DNA of 26,666 nt, from positions 1 through 26,666 of the forward strand of contig CAYWGQ010000030.1 in assembly GCA_964457725.1 (NCBI GenBank), written 5' to 3'. Shown one piece after another: positions 23,182 through 26,666 of the stretch. The notes under the pieces were generated by a model, which did not search any database, had not been told where the DNA came from, and was given only the letters and a program-made list of their open reading frames with translations. This DNA is from FEN-1219 sp964457725 (GTDB lineage Bacteria; Pseudomonadota; Gammaproteobacteria; Steroidobacterales; Rariloculaceae). A program made the position numbers and the translations under genes. Positions within the stretch are counted from its first letter, which is position 1; each line of letters begins with the position of its first letter.

Positions 23182-23973
23182 TCAGAGGTCGCGGGCGTAG
23201 GGGGCGAGGAGCTTCGACAGCGCCGCGTAGACCTTCGGGTTGCCGGCGACGATGTTGCCGGTCTCGAGGAAGCCGTCGGTGCCGCGAAAATCGCTGATGC
23301 GCCCGCCCGCCTCGCGGATGATCAGCGCGCCGGCCGCGACGTCCCACTTGCTCAAGCCGAGCTCCCAGAAGCCGTCGACGCGGCCGGCCGCGACGTAGCA
23401 GAGGTCGAGCGCCGCGGAGCCGGGCCGGCGGACGCCGGCGGTCTCGAGCATCACCGCGCGCAGCATCTGCAGGTAGCGGTCGATGTGCTTCAGGTTCATC
23501 CGGTACGGGAAGCCGGTCCCGATCAGCGCGTGCTGGAGGCTCGGCCGCTTGCTCACGCGGATCCTGCGGCCGTCGAGGAGCGCGCCCGAGCCCCGGCTCG
23601 CCGCGAAGATCTCCTGGCGCATCGGGTCGTAGACGACGCCGTGCTGCAGCTCGCCGCGCTGCGCGACCGCGATCGAGACCGCGAACACCGGGAAGCCGTG
23701 CAGGTAGTTCGTCGTGCCGTCGAGCGGATCGATGATCCACTGATACTCGTGCTCGCCCGCGGCGCCGCTCTCCTCGGCGAGGATCGCGTGATCGGGGTAG
23801 TGATCGCGAATCACCTCGATGATCGCGGCTTCCGCCGCGCGATCGATCTGGGTGACGAATTCGTTGCGTCCCTTCTCGGTGACCTCGAGCTGGTCGAGCT
23901 GATTCAGCTGGCGAATCATCAGCTCGCCCGCGCGCCTCGCGGCGCGGACCGCGATGTTGACCATTCCGTGCAT
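23182..23973 (-). CDS. suhB: Inositol-1-monophosphatase SuhB
   Basis: This 263-residue Mg-dependent phosphatase hydrolyses inositol monophosphate; in E. coli SuhB also joins the rRNA transcription antitermination complex with NusA and NusG. Metal-binding residues are E67 and E68 (ILAEES), D82 and D85 (IIDPLDGTTNYLHGFPVF) and D211 (SKWDVAAGALIIREAGG). The start MHGMVNIAVRAARRAGELM mirrors the E. coli MHPMLNIAVRAARKAG, which is why I choose the ATG at 23973 rather than an in-frame codon at 24009. It is divergent from trmJ, as in E. coli, with a 47-bp gap holding overlapping -10 elements. Confidence 0.95.
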   Translation of the reverse strand: MHGMVNIAVRAARRAGELMIRQLNQLDQLEVTEKGRNEFVTQIDRAAEAAIIEVIRDHYPDHAILAEESGAAGEHEYQWIIDPLDGTTNYLHGFPVFAVSIAVAQRGELQHGVVYDPMRQEIFAASRGSGALLDGRRIRVSKRPSLQHALIGTGFPYRMNLKHIDRYLQMLRAVMLETAGVRRPGSAALDLCYVAAGRVDGFWELGLSKWDVAAGALIIREAGGRISDFRGTDGFLETGNIVAGNPKVYAALSKLLAPYARDL

Positions 23974-23983
23974 CGGGCCAGCG

Positions 23984-23990
23984 TAGAATA
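23984..23990. promoter_or_regulatory. Overlapping divergent -10 elements between suhB and trmJ
   Basis: The seven bases TAGAATA contain TAGAAT on the plus strand (23984-23989) and TATTCT on the minus strand (23990-23985). The plus element would start trmJ about 25 bases before its GTG. The minus element would start suhB about five bases before its ATG, a very short leader. Polymerase could not occupy both at once. No -35 elements were identified. Confidence 0.35.
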
Positions 23991-24020
23991 GTCGCCCGTC
24001 GCTCTGCAAACCGGCCCGCC

Positions 24021-24821
24021 GTGCAGATCCCCGTTCGCATCGTGCTCGTCTCGACTTCGCACCCCGGCAACATCGGCGCGACCGCGCGTGCGATGCGGAC
24101 GATGGGACTGCGCGAGCTCGTGCTCGTCGCGCCGAAGCACTTCCCGCACGAGGACGCGGCCGCGCGCGCGGCCGGCGCCGACGACGTGCTCGCGGCGGCG
24201 CGCGTCGTCGCGACGCTGCCCGAGGCGATCGCCGATTGCGGTCTCGTCGTCGGCGCGAGCGCGAGGCTGCGCAGCGTCCACGTGCCGACGGTCGACCCGC
24301 GCGAGGGCGCGGCCGTGGTCTGGCGCGAGCTCGAGCGCGCGCCGGTCGCGGTCGTGTTCGGTCCCGAGCAATCCGGCCTCACGAACGAGGATCTCGCGCG
24401 CTGCCGCCTGCTGGTCCACATCCCGTCGGCGCCCGATTTCGGCTCGCTGAACGTCGCGATGGCGGTGCAGGTGATCTGCTACGAGCTGCGGATGCGGGCG
24501 CTCGCGGCGCAGGCGGAGGCCGCGGCCGCCGAGGGCGTCGGCGGCGACGCCGGGGCCGCCGGCGCGACGCCCGACCAGGCGGAGTTCCCGCCAGCGACCG
24601 CGGGCGAGATGGAGAGCTTCCACGAGCACCTCGAGCGGGTGCTGACGGCGACGGGCTTCCTGCACCGCGAGCATCAGGCGCAGATCAAGCTGAAGCTCAG
24701 GCGAATCTTTCACCGCGCGGCGCCGGACCGTAACGAGCTGAACATCCTGCGCGGCGCGCTGACCGCGCTCGACCCGACCCGTCCCCGCCACCGCGGCGAC
24801 GCGCCGTCCGACGAGCGATGA
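24021..24821 (+). CDS. trmJ: tRNA (cytidine/uridine-2'-O-)-methyltransferase TrmJ
   Basis: This 266-residue SPOUT-class enzyme methylates the 2'-OH of nucleotide 32 in the anticodon loop of several tRNAs, using S-adenosylmethionine. Motif 1 is SHPGNIGATARAM (residues 13-25, with conserved N17 and R23), motif 2 is VVFGPEQSGLTNEDL, and motif 3 of the knot is IPSAPDFGSLNVAMAVQVIC. After the SPOUT domain comes an alanine- and glycine-rich linker and a helical C-terminal extension (MESFHEHLERVLTATGFL), as in E. coli TrmJ. The start is GTG at 24021; no strong ribosome binding site is seen. The stop overlaps the iscS start, so the two are coupled. cysE and iscR, which lie between trmJ and iscS in many relatives, are absent. 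Confidence 0.95.
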   Translation: MQIPVRIVLVSTSHPGNIGATARAMRTMGLRELVLVAPKHFPHEDAAARAAGADDVLAAARVVATLPEAIADCGLVVGASARLRSVHVPTVDPREGAAVVWRELERAPVAVVFGPEQSGLTNEDLARCRLLVHIPSAPDFGSLNVAMAVQVICYELRMRALAAQAEAAAAEGVGGDAGAAGATPDQAEFPPATAGEMESFHEHLERVLTATGFLHREHQAQIKLKLRRIFHRAAPDRNELNILRGALTALDPTRPRHRGDAPSDER

Positions 24822-25978
24822 TGCGCGAGATCTATCTCGACTGCGCGGCGACGACGCCCGTCGATCCGCGCGTGCTCGCCGCGATGACCGAGTGCCTCGA
24901 GCGCGAGCACGCGAACCCGTCTTCGTCGCACTCGGCCGGCCGGCGGGCGCGCGCGCTCGTCGAGCGGGCGCGGGCCGCGGTCGCCGAGCGGCTCGGCGTG
25001 CCGCCCGCCACGCTCGTCTTCACCTCCGGCGCGACCGAGTCGAACAACCTCGCGCTCGCGGGCATGCTCGCGGAGCGCGGCGGCGAGCGGGCGCACCTCG
25101 TGACGTCGCGCATCGAGCACAAGTCGGTGCTCGACACCGCGAAAGCCCTCGAGCGGCGCGGGGTCGAGGTGACTTATGTCGCATCGGATCCGAACGGCCG
25201 GGTACCGCCCGACGCGATCGCGGCCGCGATCGGACCGCGCACCGCGCTCGTCTCGATCATGCACGTGAACAACGAGACCGGCGTGATCCAGGACATCGAG
25301 CGGATCGCCGAGCTCTGCCGCGAGCGCGGCGTGCCGCTCCACGTCGACGCCGCGCAGAGCGCGGGCAAGCTCGAGCTGCCGCTCGCGCGCTGGGGCGTCG
25401 CGCTCTGCTCGCTGACCGCGCACAAGCTGCACGGCCCGAAGGGCATCGGCGCGCTCTACGTCCGCGACGGCGTGCCGATCGCGCCGCTCTTCCACGGCGG
25501 CGAGCAGGAGCGCTCGCTCCGGCCTGGCACCCTCGCGACGCACCAGATCGTCGGCATGGGCCGGGCGTTCGAGCTCGCGGACCCGGCCGCGGAGGCGCCG
25601 CGGCTCGCGGCGCTCCGCGACCGGCTCGCGGAGCGGCTGCTCGCGCTGCCGGGGGTGCGGCTGAACGGCGCGGCGGCGCCGCGGGCCCCGCACATCGCGA
25701 GCGTGAGCTTTCCGGGCGCCGAGGGCGAGAGCCTGCTGCTCGCGCTCGACGGGGTCGCCGTCTCGCAAGGCTCCGCCTGCATGGCGGACAGCCCCGAGGC
25801 ATCGCACGTGCTGACCGCGATGGGGCTCGGGGATGCCCTCGCGCAGAGCACGCTCCGGTTCAGCGTCGGTCGCTTCACGACCGAGGACGACGTCGACGAG
25901 GCCGCGGCAAGAGTCGCCGCGGCGCTCGCGCGCGTGCGCTCGCTCGCAGCCGGCGCGCCGGCTTGGTGCTCGGCGTGA
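24818..25978 (+). CDS. iscS: Cysteine desulfurase, IscS/NifS family
   Basis: This 386-residue PLP enzyme removes sulfur from cysteine as a persulfide for iron-sulfur cluster and thio-cofactor synthesis. Key residues are H101 (RIEHKSVLDT), D177 and Q180 (HVDAAQSAGK), the PLP lysine K203 (SLTAHKLHGPKGIGALYV), and the persulfide cysteine C321 in the mobile loop (VSQGSACMADSPEASHVL). E. coli IscS has SSGSACTSASLEPSYVL there, so the flanking loop differs. The C-terminal tail GAPAWCSA lacks the E. coli IscS tail that contacts IscU. It could therefore be a more NifS-like paralogue; the iscU-like and iscA genes that follow support a cluster-assembly role. The ATG is in a four-base overlap with trmJ (ATGA). 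Confidence 0.93.
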   Translation: MMREIYLDCAATTPVDPRVLAAMTECLEREHANPSSSHSAGRRARALVERARAAVAERLGVPPATLVFTSGATESNNLALAGMLAERGGERAHLVTSRIEHKSVLDTAKALERRGVEVTYVASDPNGRVPPDAIAAAIGPRTALVSIMHVNNETGVIQDIERIAELCRERGVPLHVDAAQSAGKLELPLARWGVALCSLTAHKLHGPKGIGALYVRDGVPIAPLFHGGEQERSLRPGTLATHQIVGMGRAFELADPAAEAPRLAALRDRLAERLLALPGVRLNGAAAPRAPHIASVSFPGAEGESLLLALDGVAVSQGSACMADSPEASHVLTAMGLGDALAQSTLRFSVGRFTTEDDVDEAAARVAAALARVRSLAAGAPAWCSA

Positions 25979-25989
25979 GCGTTTTCGGC

Positions 25990-25995
25990 TAAACT
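25990..25995 (+). promoter_or_regulatory. Candidate -10 element before the iscU-like gene
   Basis: TAAACT ends 12 bases before the ATG at 26008, inside the 29-bp gap after iscS. Transcription would begin about six bases before the start codon. No ribosome binding site is present. The gene could equally be read from the trmJ-iscS transcript. Confidence 0.3.
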
Positions 25996-26007
25996 GTTGA
26001 GCGCCTT

Positions 26008-26409
26008 ATGGAATATGGCTCGGAGGTGCAGCGCCTCTTCGCCGCGCCGTTGCACTGCGGCGAATTGCCCCCCAACGTGCCGGGGCTCGCGTCGGGCGAG
26101 GCGGAGGATCGCACCCAACCCGTGTGGGTGCGGTTCCAGCTCGAGGTGGCGGAAGGTGTCGTGCGCCGGGCGCGTTACCGCGTGTTCGGCTGCCCGCATA
26201 CGATCGCCGCGGCGGAGCGTGCGGCGGAGTGGCTCGAGGGCCGGCCGGCCACTGCGCTCGCCGCCCTCGATCTGCGAGAGATCGGCCGGGCGCTCGGCGT
26301 TCCGGCGGAGAAACTCGGCAAGCTGCTCAGGATCGAAGATGCATTGGCGGCCTGCCGCCGATCGCTCGAGACAAGGACGGAGTTGAACGATGGCGATACG
26401 ACTGACTGA
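26008..26409 (+). CDS. IscU/NifU-N-like scaffold protein lacking most cluster ligands
   Basis: This 133-residue protein aligns by eye along the length of IscU. MEYGSEVQRLFAAPLHCGEL corresponds to the IscU N-terminus, VRRARYRVFGCPHTIAAAER to EDARFKTYGCGSAIASSSLV, and LGVPAEKLGKLLRIEDALAA to LELPPVKIHCSILAEDAIKA. IscU assembles 2Fe-2S clusters using C37, D39, C63 and C106 (with H105). Here only the C63 equivalent, C62, is kept. The C37/D39 region reads DRTQPVWVRF and the H105-C106 pair is G-K. Other cysteines are C17 and C116. It starts 29 bp after iscS and overlaps iscA by 20 bp. Canonical scaffolding therefore looks doubtful; it may bind IscS or be a diverged carrier. Confidence 0.78.
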   Translation: MEYGSEVQRLFAAPLHCGELPPNVPGLASGEAEDRTQPVWVRFQLEVAEGVVRRARYRVFGCPHTIAAAERAAEWLEGRPATALAALDLREIGRALGVPAEKLGKLLRIEDALAACRRSLETRTELNDGDTTD

Positions 26410-26666
26410 CAACGCCGCGGCGCGCGTGCGATCGTTTCTCGAGCAGCGCGGGCGCGGCGTCGGGCTGCGCATCGGCGTGAAGCGCACCGGCTGCTCGGGC
26501 TACGCATACGTGATCGATTATGCGGACTCGATCGCCGAGGACGACGTCGTCTTCGATCAGGCGGGCGTCAAGGTCGTCGTCGATCCGAAGAGCCTCGGGC
26601 TGATCGACGGCACCGAGGTCGACTTCGTCAAGGAAGGTTTGAACGAGGCGTTCAAGTTCCGCAACC
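26390..26666 (+). CDS. iscA: IscA, A-type iron-sulfur carrier (cut by the window edge)
   Basis: The first 92 codons are present; the gene runs off the right edge. A-type carriers bind iron or 2Fe-2S clusters and deliver them to apoproteins. The start MAIRLTDNAAARVRSFLEQR is followed by GVGLRIGVKRTGCSGYAYVI, which contains the first conserved cysteine (C35) in the IscA form of the motif, then VVFDQAGVKVVVDPKSLGLI and DGTEVDFVKEGLNEAFKFRN. The C-terminal C-G-C motif lies beyond the window. The lysine in GVKRTGCSGYAY favours IscA over ErpA. The start overlaps the IscU-like gene by 20 bp and has a GGACGGAG stretch about seven bases upstream. Confidence 0.9.
   Translation, partial: MAIRLTDNAAARVRSFLEQRGRGVGLRIGVKRTGCSGYAYVIDYADSIAEDDVVFDQAGVKVVVDPKSLGLIDGTEVDFVKEGLNEAFKFRN

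Overview
The window is a stretch of very GC-rich bacterial chromosome (I judge about 70% G+C by eye) packed with housekeeping genes. The gene order points to a gammaproteobacterium: xerD-dsbC, queA-tgt-yajC-secD-secF, and suhB / trmJ-iscS-iscU-iscA are gammaproteobacterial arrangements. The high GC, the large NAD-dependent glutamate dehydrogenase and the many 'GTAGGAGCGGCT...' palindromes suggest a lineage near Xanthomonadales, Nevskiales or Steroidobacterales. That placement is an inference. I see no phage, transposase, CRISPR or toxin-antitoxin genes.

Layout. (1) 1-5881, minus strand: the N-terminal 884 codons of NAD-glutamate dehydrogenase (open at the left edge), then zapE and acetoacetyl-CoA synthetase, which overlap by four bases. 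(2) 5917-8560: ETF-ubiquinone oxidoreductase, transcribed divergently from the synthetase, convergent with a PlsC-type acyltransferase; a repeat cluster and a C15/G10 homopolymer hairpin lie between them. (3) 8561-11458: a regulatory gap with a CRP-like site, then xerD, dsbC and a TerC-family membrane protein. (4) 11388-15019, minus strand: a secreted FG-GAP/cadherin-like repeat protein whose 3' end runs 71 bp into terC, a tandem repeat array, a GFA-family zinc protein and tRNA-Leu(CAA). (5) 15133-17276: an ECF sigma factor, a one-pass membrane protein that is probably its anti-sigma factor, and an exported double-PDZ protein. (6) 17516-22937: queuosine genes queA-tgt, then the Sec accessory genes yajC-secD-secF. 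(7) 23182-26666: suhB, divergent from trmJ-iscS-iscU-like-iscA, with iscA cut by the right edge.

The non-coding structure is dominated by about 19 copies of one short palindrome (GCGGCTG-TC-CAGCCGC core, flanked by GTAGGA and GAT) in five intergenic clusters. All clusters sit next to gene 3' ends and some are regular tandems with a 48-bp period. These look like REP elements. Four start codons lie 6 to 11 bases after a good -10 hexamer with no ribosome binding site, which suggests leaderless or very short-leader mRNAs.

The most interesting protein is the IscU-like scaffold at 26008, which keeps only one of the three canonical cluster-ligand cysteines although it sits between iscS and iscA. 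The sigma/anti-sigma/PDZ module and the extended sorting-signal tail of the FG-GAP protein also merit a look. Most of the window is ordinary core genome.
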